A stretch of 64,000 bases of DNA from positions 62,001 through 126,000 of the forward strand of contig JAJSPD010000049.1 in the NCBI GenBank assembly GCA_021307315.1, read 5' to 3'. This DNA comes from Bisporella sp. PMI_857 (taxonomy: Eukaryota; Ascomycota; Leotiomycetes; Helotiales; Helotiaceae). A program made the position numbers and the translations under genes. The notes beneath the pieces are model-generated. The model was not told the DNA's origin. It searched no databases and saw only the letters and a list, made by a program, of their open reading frames with translations. The first letter of the stretch is position 1; the number at the start of each line of letters is the position of its first letter. Of this stretch, positions 10,134-22,000 are shown piece by piece.

Positions 10134-11997
10134 TTACATACCCTCGAATTCTCCTCCAAGGTCGTCCTCATCCAAATCTCCATCTTGGATCTCCTTGGCC
10201 ATCTCACGTTCCCGCTCTCGCGCTTCTTGTGCATTTTTCAATTCCAACCTATGCTGATTCATTGGGAATCTCATTGCCTAAATCATAATTAGCACAATTC
10301 AAGTTGATGATTAGTTGAAATTTACCTTTACACTTTCATCATGGAGGGTCAAGCATGCACGAATACGATCATGGAAGGCTTCTCCTGGTTCTCTCGTTGC
10401 ATATACATCTCCAACTTCTTTGCTCTTCATGAAGCCCCTTTCCCGATCTAACGAAGCCTCAATGACACCATCCCGAATAGCCTTTGCCACAATATATTCC
10501 GCAGACTCCTCACTATCTAGCTTTAGACGAATGCAGATATCCCGAAGAGAAATGCGCGAATAGGACAACGACATCATCCGGATACCAGTCTTTATAACAT
10601 TTTGTCTGAGGCGGAGGATCAGGGTGTATGTACCATCTCGGCGGAAAGTATCATTGTGTTGCTTGATTGCCGCTTCAAACTCTCCTAGAAGACCTACTCT
10701 TACAGCCTGCACAAGTACAAGGTAAGGCTGCAGAGCGCGTTCGAGGCTAGGTTGGCGGAACGTAGCACGATCAGGGATATCACCCATCAAGAGTTCAACG
10801 ACGAGTAGCAGCTTGGTTGCGGTCTGCGAGAAACCTGCAGCGCTGGGGCTCGATGGCGCTTTCCGGGTCGCAGCAGTCAAATGCTCGTGGGCCTCGGTAT
10901 ATCGTAACTGGATCGCCCGAATGCGTCCTAGGTAATATAGATACCTGGCCACCTGGTTGTTTGATGCATTTTCAGGAAATTGGGTGTGGGAGATGAGGAG
11001 GTCAGCTTGTGTGATATGCGATGTCGAAAGATAGTTTCTAAGTAACAGAACAATGATAGTTGACTGGGTATCAATATCCTTTCGTAGCACAGCGGTCCGG
11101 AGGGCGGCGAGGAGAGCAGGTCGGATCGATACAACGGGCGAAGAAGGTGATGGAGGTAACGGAAGCATCTGCTCGCAGAACAAAGAGTAGTAAAAGTACA
11201 CACGGGCAGAAAGAGAATCAAGGGTTCGTCGATTTGAGAGATGTATCCGTTCAGCCAATTGTGCAGAGAAAGCCGCGCCTTTCTGGTTGCTCTTGCTATC
11301 CAGCAAGTAGATCTGAGTTAGAATTCCAAGGAAGATGTCAATTTCGGGAATGATCTCCTTTAGCTCCTTCTTTACGGACTTTGTCTTAGAATCGCTATCA
11401 ATATCCATTTCGTTCGAGGATGACTGTCCAAATACCGCATGTTCTTTACCAAGGTTGGCCAATAAAAGTTTTGCTACTGGATTTGACGAGGTATATGTTT
11501 CTGTAATGACTTGGGCCAGAATATCGGGCGTGAGGCGCTTTCGGATAGAAGAAATGGACCGTAGAGCTCGAAGTGAAAACCTGGCATCAAAGAGTGTGAC
11601 AGCTCGTTCTAATAATGGGAAGTTGCTCTTGATATCTGTGAAAAAAACATGTCAGCTCGATACCGAATGTGACAGTGAAAGGGAGAGGTGCCGACAAACC
11701 TGCTATGGCTTTGGTTACTGGATCAACCTTGACGGCAAAAGCATCCACCCCATTCTCATCCACGGGGCCGTCCATGGCGATATCGCCATCATTATCCTTC
11801 GGAGGAGGAGCAGACAGCTTCGTGCCCTTTGAAGGTGGGACAACCACTGTCATCTCCTCTTCTCCCTCCTTAGCCTTCTTTCCCTTTCCGCCTTTCAAAG
11901 GCGCTGACGCATCATCTTTCATCTCGATATCTTTGGTACCATTGATACCATTCTCGACTGGATCAGTGCCGTTGGCATGAGGAGTTTTACTGGGCAT
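10134..11997 (-). CDS. RPN3: 26S proteasome regulatory subunit Rpn3 (PSMD3)
   Basis: Three exons, 11997-11700, 11635-10326 and 10277-10134, join in frame to 583 residues. The start is ATG 11997 (MPSKTPHANG). The first ~100 residues are acidic and low in complexity. Helical TPR-like repeats follow, including LTPDILAQVITETY, the ADLLISHTQFPE region, YYLGRIRAIQLRYTEAHEHL and FRQPSLERALQPYLVLVQAVRVGLL. A PCI winged-helix domain comes next (SYSRISLRDICIRLKL, EYIVAKAIRDGVIEA). The C-terminus FHDRIRACLTLHDESVK-AMRFP is split exactly by intron 2 (GTAAAT donor, GCTAATTATGATTTAG acceptor) and ends in a long Glu/Arg helix and an acidic tail, as in other Rpn3 proteins. It is a scaffold subunit of the proteasome lid. 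No lesion is visible. Confidence 0.97.
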
Positions 11998-12720
11998 ATC
12001 GACCGGTTGGCGTGACAAAGGCGCCGTTTACGTGACGTAGAGATTGTTTCTCGACGGTCGCGTTGAGGTGGTAAGATTTGAGGAGAGGAGATCAAGGAGC
12101 GTGAGGCAAGTCGCTACGAGCGCTGCCCTTTGATGAGGAATAGGTGAAAGGCTTCGCTGGGGTTGTTGGTAGTTTGATGTTGTGGTTTATTACGAAGCTG
12201 TCTTGTCAGTTCCAATTTCGAAGCTTAAGGCTACGGAGACCGGTTTGTGCAATGCAATTACGTCTGAGCAGTTTGCCTGGAGACCCACTTTTTGAACCTT
12301 TACGTCTAGACACTCAGACTGTAGGCACCATAAAAATAATTCGATGTCGATTAGTGAATGCTTTGAGTAAGTGATGAGGATGTATTCATGATCTTTGCTA
12401 GCCAGACGACGAGGGTATTGCTAAAGCATCGAAGTCTGGTAAATGCATGACCACGACATTGCTGAATCATTTGGACTGCACTCGACTCAATCAAGTAACC
12501 CCATCACGTGTCGCAGATACATAGGTCTCACGGCGATAATGATTGTATAAATGAGCATCATATTAATGCATAGCTATGAAGCGGATGAAGTCAAAACCAG
12601 CACGCGCTCCTTTTTTACACGGATATCCCATATGTCCATCCCAGCCCATGCCCATGCTATCCTGCAACGCCAGATTCCTAAGTGAAAGAAGTTTCCATAT
12701 AAAACTCCACTTAACACCCT
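11998..12720. other. Intergenic, 723 bp: Rpn3 promoter and TAF12 3' region
   Basis: This holds the Rpn3 promoter and, near 12600-12720, the TAF12 3' untranslated region. The plus-strand frame at 12144-12374 has no family resemblance. A proteasome-associated control element (GGTGGCAAA) is not evident close to the start. Confidence 0.4.
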
Positions 12721-14685
12721 TCAGGTGTCTGTTCTACCCCCTGTAACCTTTGCGGCCTGTACTGCACTCATCTTATTGATCCAGTTGGGTGCGGGTTGAA
12801 TCTTTCTAACAGTACGGATTTCATCGCTCGCATAACCAGGGATACGGATGTTATAGCCACGTTCGAGTGTGAGTTGAATATCACGAATCTCTAGTACAGT
12901 CGAGCCACGTTCCTTGGCATTTTTGCAAGCTGCTTGAAGGACCTGATCCACAAAGGTGTCCGCAACGTTCAAGACAGACTTTAATAAGTTAGTAGAATTT
13001 CCTATATACACATCTAGAGGTTGGGTCGAGCGACAACCACCACAAGTCAAGTTTATAAGATATCATCGTCAGGGATTGGAGCTCGAAATTTAGGTTGGAA
13101 ATTTTCATACCTCTTCGACTTCTGGAGTCAAGCCCTCTCCTCCAAGACCATCTCCACCACCAGTAACTTGCTTGACAAGCTCATCTAGCTTCTTCTTGTT
13201 GAGGACACGATCTTCTGTGCCATCCATGCTATATCCTGGAGGTCTTGGTATAGCAGGCTGCCCAATAACTCCGTTGCTTGCGCCGTTAGGCCCGCCGGAG
13301 AAAGTTGGTCGCGCCGGTGCCATGGGAACTGGCTGTGGTTGCGCAGTTGCTTTTTCTGGTAAAAATTTTGGAATCGGCATCTTATGTTGCATGACATTAT
13401 TGGCTTCGCGCGGCGTGCCCGCCGAAACAGAATGTTGTGAGTGTTGGCCCATAACACCTGGCGTGCCTGAGGATTGACCGCTCGAGTAAGTTCTAGCAGA
13501 AGCCGAAGCCTGCAAGGCCTGTGAATGAGTGAAGGCAGCCGCACGAGGAACAGAGGTGGCCGTTGCAGATTGAGGTCCAACGGAGTGTGCCGATTGTGGA
13601 ATGGCAGATTGGGGAGAATTAGTACTATTCTGCATGGACCTTTGTAATTGTGTATTAATCTGGGGAACTCCAGCTTCTTGCTTAATATTTTGTACCTGAC
13701 CCGCTTGTTGTTGAGGCAATTGAGCGGCCGGTGGAGCACTCTGGGTCGGTGTGCCAGCCTGGCCATTATTCTGCTGTGGGGGGCGTCCTCCAGCAAGCTG
13801 CTGATTCCGGGCATTTTCAATAGCGGCATTAACTGTTTGGGTATTTTGAAGTGCAGGATTCGCTGGTTGTTGGAGGTTCAGTCCAGGCCGGGCTGGAGCT
13901 CCTCCACCACTTGTATTACCAGTACCGTTTGCACCTTGTTGTGCCGCATTCGCTTGCGACGCGGCAGCTCGCCATTCTTTTTGTTGAGCACGAACCTTGG
14001 TAGCAAAAACATTGGCTTCACTGTGCTTCAACTTCAGAGTCTCCTTTTGTTCGTTGAACGTCTTCTCCTGCTCAGGGCCGAACTTCCCCTCTTGCTTGGC
14101 CCTTTCCTCAAGTTGATTGACATTGATTAGCTGGGATTTCATTCTCTCCATTTGTCCCAGGGCTGCTTCGTATTTTGGTTTTAACTTGGCAATGTAATTC
14201 AGAGCTTCCGTCGATCCGGGAGCGACCTGTGGAGGAGCCAGGAATTCACCCATTTGCTTCATATGATCTATGATCGACTGGGTGACTTGTGGTTGGGTTC
14301 GATTATTCGGATTTAGAGGATTCTGTGTTCCCGGGCCTTGTGTCTGACCTTGACTTGGAGGTCTACCAGAAGCAGCTGAAGCCGCAGCCGCTTTCTTTAG
14401 TTGTACCTCCCGCAGCCTTTGGGTCAAAGTCTTAGAGAAGTCCCACAGCTTCTTCTTCGCCTCTTGATGAGGAGCGGTGTCTGGCCCATTCTTCTCGATC
14501 TGCATCCACAGCGCTCCTAATCCTTGTTCCCATTTCTGCTTTTCCTGAGCATTGAATTGTCCTGGTCCCTCTGGCAATGATCGCATCTCATTTGGCCTGA
14601 ACATATGCAATCCTTGCCGTTGCTGTTGCGGGGCTCCGCCTTCAGATGGCTGGCCTTGGGTGGCCTGGCCCTGTGTACTGTTCAT
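12721..14685 (-). CDS. TAF12: TFIID/SAGA subunit TAF12 (histone-fold)
   Basis: Exon 1 is 14685-13111 and exon 2 is 12978-12721. They join in phase 0 across a 132-nt intron with GTATGA donor and TACTAAC branch, giving 610 residues. About 490 residues are Gln/Pro/Ser-rich and disordered, except for a short helical segment ([22 protein letters not shown]). The conserved module begins [15 protein letters not shown] and continues over the splice as [32 protein letters not shown], then [23 protein letters not shown] and [11 protein letters not shown]. This is the TAF12 histone fold, which pairs with TAF4 in TFIID and Ada1 in SAGA. The start ATG at 14685 was chosen because the frame upstream offers only GTG. 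The long glutamine-rich N-terminus is typical of filamentous fungi. Confidence 0.95.
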
Positions 14686-16346
14686 GTTGAGGCTCACCTT
14701 ATGACAGAAGCAATGAGGCGTTTCTTAGGATACTTGAATATAGGGCGTGAAGAAGATTATCGGGTCATGCGTTCCTAGATTGCCTGTCAAGTTGGCACTA
14801 CGGTGATGTAGTTGTTGGGGTGCTTGGATGTTCAGGCTCAGCTACTCCTAAGAACGTTAGTGTTAATCCTCGGGCCGGCTAAATTATCCACCGGCCGGAG
14901 CAAATCTATAGGAAGCCTGCTTGCTTCAAGCTTTATCTCGTCAATAGATGATTAATATGGTTAGAGTAGGACCTAAGCGTGTTAATGTCGGAGAAGCGAT
15001 CAGTATCGCTTGAACTGACATGAGTTAATGTAGAATATAGCTTCATTGCCTATCCACTCCGCATATCAAATAGGGAAGTTACAGAGCATGAGCGCTAGAG
15101 GACAGTTTTTATCACCTCTTGAGTTCGATGACTGTATGTTATCGATCTTCTCGCAGTGTCATTACAGTCAGTATGCTATTAGCGTATCATATTTTAAAGA
15201 TAACAATTAAAGATGAGGCAGATGCTCGAGAAGTACTATGATTTGCCAACGTGACCAAGTCTCTCAGAAAGCCTTTAGGATAGTTATAACCCCTATTTAA
15301 TTAAAAAAAAGTCAATGGTGACTCCAAGTAGGGCGCCTTTTTATTTTGTTTTTCGAAATTTGAATTTAACATATTCCAGGCCCCATAACTTGCTCCCAGT
15401 AAGCCCAAAAGATCTTCTAGGTCAGAGGGTTGGATTGGAGACATCCACAATGCCCTCATTTTAACATTTCTTGTCGGATTTGGGAACTATGGCTAGCTCC
15501 AATCCAGGTCATCTGTGGCCATACGAGCTATGGTACACTACGTATTGGGACTTCAAATTCCGCCTCAAAAAAATTTGCATCACTGGATTTATTCCGACAA
15601 TTGAGGTTTCAGAGACGTCAATCGCTGAATGAGATGCAGAAAACTAGGTCTACTGTCCGGCGTCGGCCTCTGGGGACGAGATGAATAATCGAGAGAGTTA
15701 ACAACTTACCTGATCACAGAGCTCATACAATTTAAAAGCGATATTCACTAATAATCTGTTGCACGACAGAATGATATCGCAGGCGTAAAGCACACCGGCG
15801 CTCCGATAATAAATTTGGCATCGCATTGGTACAATACTATATGCGAGCTGGCATCGTTCGTATATTCTGTTCATCTGCGTGGCAATGTGCTACTGGTACA
15901 AGGTAGTCTGGTTCTTGATGAACAGTGAATCAATCGTCAGCATATGCTTTCGTGGCCCTTGTTAAACTAATAGGCATAGTAACAAGATGCTTGGATGAAC
16001 TTAAAGACTAAATTTGGCTCGATGGCTATGGAAATGTTCCGAAAATTGAAAAATGAAGGGAGGTGTCTCATTCCGTAAATGCAAATACCTATCTATCGCT
16101 ATGCTAACTCCCAAATAAAATATGAACGCTATGCTGCTGTTGAAACGAATATCCTATGTCCCATGCTAATGCCCATAGTTCAACATCATTCAAATGCAGC
16201 TGATGCCAAACGTCTATATCATCATCTCATAACTCATGATTCATAATCAAACCTAGTCATAACATCTAAGATAGGAGCACTTCAATGTAAAACTGATTAG
16301 CGAACAACCAATTTACCAGTGGCCATGCTTCGGAAAGTGCGCAGTC
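14686..16346. other. Intergenic, 1.66 kb
   Basis: This is the upstream region of TAF12 and the downstream region of the next minus-strand gene. Only short unrelated frames are present (for example 15430-15684). The part from 14900 to 16300 is AT-rich, with an A8 run near 15303. No RNA gene or mobile element was recognized. Confidence 0.45.
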
Positions 16347-17285
16347 TCACTCATCATCTGAGTCGACTTCCATATCTTCCTGCACATAATACGGCAGGTT
16401 GCGGAACAAGTCGACATCTTGGTCATCTTCTCCTATGCTGACAACCTCTTCACAGCTCTCTGGCTCCTCTAGCTCCTCAATGCGTGGTGGCGGATCATCA
16501 AATATCAAACTTGATCGATCCCCAGCCAGGGTCTTTCTTCGTAATCTTCTTGCACTCGAGCCAGCTTCATTTACACCGTCTATCATCGGTAGAATATCTT
16601 CGTCGTCAGTATCGCTGCCAACGCTCTGTGCATGGCTACGCTTCGATACCCCAGAGAAGCGTCTCCTTCGGCGACGGTCTTCCTTCGCTTTTGCGAGCCA
16701 TATTTCTCGCTCCTCCTCGTCATCGTCAAAATCCAAATTGTTTATTCCATTTATCATAGTCGGATCAATAGTGCGGGTTGGGGAGGCACCTTTTGTTGAG
16801 CCTCTTGTAGAGCGTGCTCGCTCGGATTCGGCGTCTTCATATTGGTGTGGTCGTAATACAGACTCTGTATCAGAGTCAAATGCAGCATAATCCTCCTCAT
16901 CAATTTCTTCCACGGTGAAATTGCCTTCCTTCACAATTCGTGTTTTATATCTGGGCGACGGCAGACTGTGTGCACCAGGAGACGAGCTTCGAGAACGTGG
17001 ACGCAGACTATCTGCGTCAGGTTCGGAAGAGCTATCAGATGCGGGAGAAGAGGAGCGTGGGGAAAGTTCAACGTCGAGGGCTTGGTAAGGATTATAGGAG
17101 AAGGTATTGCCGTTGCCAGTAGGTGTGATTACACCATCTTCGGTTGAGAGAGGTCCGAAACTGAAAATGAAGCCTTGTCGGCGGCTCTTGAAATTGAAGG
17201 ATTGCCTTGGAGCAGTGGTTGGTGTTGCAGGTGGTGACGACGGCCCGGCCTGCTGAGCAAAGTTGAATTTAGGTGAAGTGGCCAT
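16347..17285 (-). CDS. Conserved fungal acidic/Ser-rich protein of unknown function
   Basis: This is a single exon of 312 residues from ATG 17285 (MATSPKFNFAQQAG). The frame is open further upstream but offers no better ATG. Low-complexity features dominate: Ser/Pro clusters (SPRSSSPASDSSSEP, RPRSRSSSPG), an acidic patch (FDDDEEEREIW), a basic patch of six consecutive Arg (RRRRRRFSGVSKRSHAQ) that could be a nuclear localization signal or phosphosite, and the conserved-looking stretches SVGSDTDDEDI, NEAGSSARRLRRKT and SLIFDDPPPRIEELEEPE. It ends with LPYYVQEDMEVDSDDE. I recognize the RRRRFSGVSKRSHAQSVGSDTDDED block as recurring in Pezizomycotina hypothetical proteins, but no function is known to me. 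It is probably nuclear and phosphorylated, by composition only. Confidence 0.75.
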   Translation of the reverse strand: MATSPKFNFAQQAGPSSPPATPTTAPRQSFNFKSRRQGFIFSFGPLSTEDGVITPTGNGNTFSYNPYQALDVELSPRSSSPASDSSSEPDADSLRPRSRSSSPGAHSLPSPRYKTRIVKEGNFTVEEIDEEDYAAFDSDTESVLRPHQYEDAESERARSTRGSTKGASPTRTIDPTMINGINNLDFDDDEEEREIWLAKAKEDRRRRRRFSGVSKRSHAQSVGSDTDDEDILPMIDGVNEAGSSARRLRRKTLAGDRSSLIFDDPPPRIEELEEPESCEEVVSIGEDDQDVDLFRNLPYYVQEDMEVDSDDE

Positions 17286-18867
17286 TGTACAGATTCCAGT
17301 GTTTGGTATGGGTGTCAAGTATTTCGAGGTCAAGGCGTCAACGCCCGTGGCAGGTATCTCCAACTGGGAGAGGGAAGTCGAGGAGGATTGCAGTTCATGA
17401 TAAGTAGACTCAAAACCTTGGCGCAAGGGGGCTCCGTGAAGTCTGAATCCCAAATCTGAAGCCTATGTCCCTAATATGTAAGTTCAAGGGGGCGTCAGGT
17501 ATAGTCCTGGCCGAAATTGTGCGTGGTGGTCCCTGACGTGGACCGGCACAGGAGGCGTGGATAAGCCGTTAGACAGCCCGCGAATTGTCAAGGCCCAGTT
17601 GCTGGGTGAAGGGTGAATGGCAATGTGCAAAAAGTAGAAATAATAAAGACGCCTGGGTTGCTTATCTGGCGTTGGAAAAGGGGGTGGTTTCGTAAGGAGA
17701 GGTAGGCAAGGCGTGTTTGAGGGAGGCTTCCGAGTTATTAAGCTCTGGGATGGGAATATGAAATTTAAAAAAGGGAGAAAGTGGGCAGCCCCGGTCTTAT
17801 ACTTTTTTTCACACCACGATTGACGATGCAACGCACGTCAATGCAAATGCAGGGCCTTGCCTTCTGGAACGCCGGGTGGAAGGCCCACCGCCAGACGAAA
17901 CAAACAGTCGGTGGAAAATAGTATACCAAGGGCAGATCAATGGTACCTAAACCAAAGCGTTGTCAAGGGGGATGATCTTTGGGGAGCTCAGTAGTGATGT
18001 GCAGTGCTCTTCTTCACAGTACGCTGCCTGTGCAGATGTCAGATCCGGGGCTTTCGGGATTGCTTGTGGTCTCGCAATTCTCCAACCGGGTTCAGGCTGT
18101 TGTCGGGCTTCCTTCTCTCCTTGCGTTGGGCAGCTATGCCACTGTGCAAGCCAGGAGCTTCCTTGCCCGGGCCAAGTGACTTGCTTTGCTTTTCCTTTTT
18201 GTGCCGAAACGACAACTTGTCACGGACTGGAATGTAGGGGGGCACGTGCAGTAGAGGCACAAACAAAATAGTAGGTGAGGCTAATATGATAATATCGACA
18301 CGGTGATATTATTAGATGCTCAGGATTTCGCGATGCGTTGGCACTGAAAAGAAAATTAATGGTCGGGAGCGGAGCTGATCTGATTTGACACGCGCAAATG
18401 GGGAGAAGCCAATTGTAGGGCAGGTGCAGATTGAGTCCTGTCTAATGGATGGCGAGTAGAAAACACGCAGGACAAAAATTTCGAGGCGGCCCCCAACAAC
18501 AAAAAGAGGGTGATGGGGAAGGGGGGAGTGCTGGCACAACTCGGGAGGTCGGAGCCTGACACAGATCATGTGATACATCATCGCATCTGTCTAGTAAACC
18601 TAGAATACAGGTCATATTGAATAAAACAGGGCAAATTACGGGAGTGATTGCAAAGACGTAATTTACAAGTGTTGAGGATGTACAATCTCAAGGAACATTT
18701 AGATAGAAGTTACAATGGCCCGTCAAAACTGTGGTTATGTAAGCATATCTTGGCTAAGTTAAGTTAGTGCCGCAACAGCATGTCCAGTATATCACAGGGT
18801 AACCTGAGCGTGTAATAAACACCCCGCCAAAGACTAAACTAGCAGCGATTCAATCCCCATCACAACA
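17286..18867. promoter_or_regulatory. Divergent upstream region, 1.58 kb, with CT-rich stretches
   Basis: This region separates the acidic Ser-rich protein gene (minus) from Spc34 (plus). On the minus strand, 17480-17830 is pyrimidine-rich (CCTCCCTCAAACACGCC-like) and may be a long 5' UTR or promoter. GC content is higher at 17850-18250 than in other intergenic regions. The frames here are short, overlap one another on both strands, and look non-coding. Confidence 0.4.
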
Positions 18868-19658
18868 ATGTCTCTTCTAGAGCGCCATCTCGAGCAAATT
18901 GCTCTATCCTCAGAATCCATAACAGCATTGCCGTACGTCTGTTCCCTTTCCCCAAACGCCAGCCAGTTCTGACCCTTTCTAGGTTTCCACCACCAAAGAT
19001 ATTCACAAATGCACTACTATCAACATCTGATATAACCTCTCTAATCAGGGATACAGAACCCCATGAACGCGCCTTATTCTCGGTACCACCTCCTCAGCCA
19101 ACTCCCACCGCGTCTGCCCCTTACCCTCCGCAGAAAGAGAATGGAAGGAGGCAGACTGTCTTTAACGTCGCGTCCGGAGAGGTGACTGCGGGAATCGGGA
19201 CTGGGGCTAGAGCACCAAGGAAAAATACAGCGGTGGCAGCAGTTTTAGGTCCAGAGTTGCACCAGCAGGTCCGGCGCACAGAAGAGAAGGGCGAGATCGA
19301 TCTGGAAGTGCTCCTTCGTGGAGCAGAGAAGCTCAACGGTGTATATGAGATGCCTGGCATCCCAAAGAGGATTGAGAATCTCAGGAAGAGATATACTGAA
19401 TTACAGGGAAGCTTGCAGCATTATGAGCAGAAGGTCGCTAGACAAACGCGGGATTTGGAGCGCATGAATGGTGGTGGCTGGAGTGGCGATGACCTTGACG
19501 ATGAGGATGAGCAAGCAGAAGGAGAAAGCGAGGTGGAGATCACGGATGAGGATCTAAGGAGAGAGGAAGAAGAGATCAGAGACTTGGAGAGGAGGAAGCG
19601 AGAGCTCGAGGAAAGGGTCAGTGGCATGGAACGAGATCTTGGCGGCTTATTGCGCTGA
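18868..19658 (+). CDS. SPC34: DASH/Dam1 complex subunit Spc34
   Basis: A short first exon (18868-18932) is joined across a 50-nt intron (GTACGT donor, TTTCTAG acceptor) to exon 2 (18983-19658), giving 246 residues. The N-terminus MSLLERHLEQIALSSESI...LPFPPPKIFTNALL, followed by DITSLIRDTEPHERALFSV, is the Spc34 signature. The middle contains RRQTVFNVASGEV, and EIDLEVLLRGAEKL then leads into a long coiled coil (IENLRKRYTELQGSLQHYEQKVARQ, then an acidic linker, then EEEEIRDLERRKRELEERV). Spc34 is a subunit of the ten-protein DASH ring that couples kinetochores to microtubule plus ends. Length and coiled-coil layout fit the family. No lesion is seen. Confidence 0.92.
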
Positions 19659-20282
19659 GGTTTTCGCTACTTTGGAGTAATGGTCCTATATGATACCCAA
19701 CAGAACTGAAATTTCATTCCAAAACTGGTGGAAGAGTGATCCATTCTGTTTGTGTCAGGTATGGTGGAGCAAGCCAGCCGATGCGTTGTTACGGGCCATG
19801 GAACATTTTACATGTTCTAGCCATGGAACGCTGTTCGTGATGGTCAGCATCGCCTGTGGCCAAAGTTTGCTGCGGAAGACTGCCATCATAACCTCTCATG
19901 TTCAACTCTCTTTCCTTCTGCCTGTAAAATACCTTGCGCATTTTTTGTTGCTGCTTAGTTTGTCTGCAGCTTCCAAGTCCGGAAGGAGTCACATATGAAT
20001 GATGGTAGTATCCATAAATACAAGGTACATTCATCCGAATGATACACAAGAGGAGAAGCTTCCTTCTTAATACTCGCAGATGGTCGTATTGCTGGTGGCT
20101 TCAGCGATGACATTGTTCAGCAACATTTGGGCATTAATTCATATCCTTCTACATTGAATAATATACAAGCTAGCTTCGACTTTCCTCTGCTTCGCATTTA
20201 ATACTATAAAACGCCACCTCCACTCATTCTTTCACAATCCCTTCTTACTATCAAATACACGAAATACCCTCTTCAGACGGCG
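19659..20282. other. Intergenic, 624 bp
   Basis: Contains the 3' flank of Spc34 and the start of an AT-rich region. The overlapping frames here (19690-19998 plus, 19789-20049 minus) have no family resemblance. I see nothing else. Confidence 0.45.
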
Positions 20283-22000
20283 ATGCCTTTGCTCTCGCAT
20301 CGATTTCTTGATGATATCAAAACGCCTTCCCTCTTCAGTTACACCTACACCTACGTACGACAATTCAAGGTTGTGAGTATGAGCTTCCACTTTACAGCCT
20401 ACAATCTAATATATATATTTCTACATGAGTGTCATTCTCAATGGACTCCATGCAGAGAGAAATTGCTCCCAAGATGAAACAGGAGCTAACGCCTTCTAGT
20501 AAAGCGCACTATTGTAGTAGATTTCCCTGCTTTTTTTTCGCGCATCACATTAATTTTCCAAGGTCAAAATGCCAATTTCGTCGATATAAGCAAAGACCAA
20601 TGGAAACGGAAAGATCTAATGAGCAAAAAATCTACCCTTTACTGAATAAATTTCCTTGCTGCCCGGTTTCCACAGGCCAACTACCTAAAGTCAGTACGCC
20701 ATCTTATATTATCGTGTGTTATTCCCCAAAGCTAACCACATCTAGAATAAACAATGTTTGTTCATATAGAAAGGCTTTTCTGGTGGTTCGATCTCGACGA
20801 TTCTGATAGCGTTCGACAGCTTACCTCTGTTATATTTATGGGAGATGAATTTTTCGATAGGCCTCTGCCTGTGAACTTGAAATTTACGCAAAAAGCTAAT
20901 GCCGCGACGATTATTCGGCGACTCAAGGTAGTAGAGCAACCATTATGCCAGATTTTTTGAAGATTTTAACAACGAAGTCGTTCGTCGAGGCAAGGGTGCT
21001 CCTCACATGAAGAGTGCAAATAAGCTTGTCCGTGCAGCTACAAAGATGGCTGCTTTTATTGAGAACCGTCTATCTCCCCATTTTGGCATTGACGAGTCTT
21101 TTGATGAAGTAAGTCATGTCTGACAGCTATCAACCGATTTTCTCTAATATTTATACGGAACGAAGCTCGGCAGCCAATGGTTGATCCATTTCACGCTAGT
21201 CAAAGGAGAGAGAGAGACTGGAGTAAGATATGATTGTTAAACCTAGAGGCTACATTCAAAAACTTGCTGTTCGTGGTTAGAGAGATCTCTCTATGCTATT
21301 TATAGAATTTGATACAAAGATGGTGGACTCCTACGGACCACTTGTTGGTGGTGCTGGAGTATTATACACGCATCAGATTGAAACGAACTGGAACTCAAAG
21401 AAAGCATCGACAAGCTGAATGCCTGGCGGAAGCAGATCCATCGATACTTGTTCGGCAAGAAGAGAGGTACATATTACTGACTAGAAAGCGAAAAGATAGC
21501 GGCTACAATGCTGCTTGAAGAACACTTGGCAGAGCGTGTAGTACAAATGTGAACCACTCTGGCATAAATTTACCAACATCCACAATAAACGCTTCTACAG
21601 ATGAAAACAACGACCCGAAATAGCCTACGCAAGTGAGGGAGAGCCCGTATACACTAGAGCTCTAGAGAAAGACCGTTTGCCACCGTGGCGAGCCGCCTCT
21701 GCTTTTGTTAGCAAGCCCAAGCAATGGCCAGGATGCAAGGCGATGCTAGCGCAGGCGAGTGATGGTATCGAAATAAGGATAACAAGAATCAACAAATATA
21801 TAAACAATCCAGAGAATGATGTAGAGGTCCTTGAGCCCAAATGTGACAACGATAATAGTTCTGGGTGCCACGAAGTCGACAATGACTGTGATAACGAAAT
21901 AAAAGGCAGCGAGGATGAGGCAGAGTTATTGCACAAGCGTATTCGATTTGCTTACCCTTTTTAATGGGATGGAAACAATGAAGATCACATTTGCACATCA
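20283..22000 (+). pseudogene. Decayed gene of unknown family (relic A)
   Basis: Coding-like stretches follow one another in changing plus-strand frames. They include GQNANFVDISKDQWKRKDL near 20575, INFLAARFPQANYLK near 20645, DSVRQLTSVIFMGDEFF and ANAATIIRRLKVVE near 20800-20935, then after a one-base shift RFFEDFNNEVVRRGKG and KLVRAATKMAAFIENRL (20950-21100). Further on come IDKLNAWRKQIHRYLFGKK near 21400 and EIAYASEGEPVYTRALEKD followed by PPWRAASAFVSKPKQWPG (21615-21735). Stops and frame changes separate them, so the whole cannot be translated. The order and composition suggest one former gene with introns. I do not recognize the family. The region is AT-rich, like the kinase relic further on. 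Confidence 0.5.

Noticed and set aside
13185..13829. 214-codon frame overlapping TAF12 exon 1
   Set aside because: It lies in a shifted frame of the Gln/Pro-rich TAF12 coding sequence; low-complexity sequence commonly keeps several frames open.
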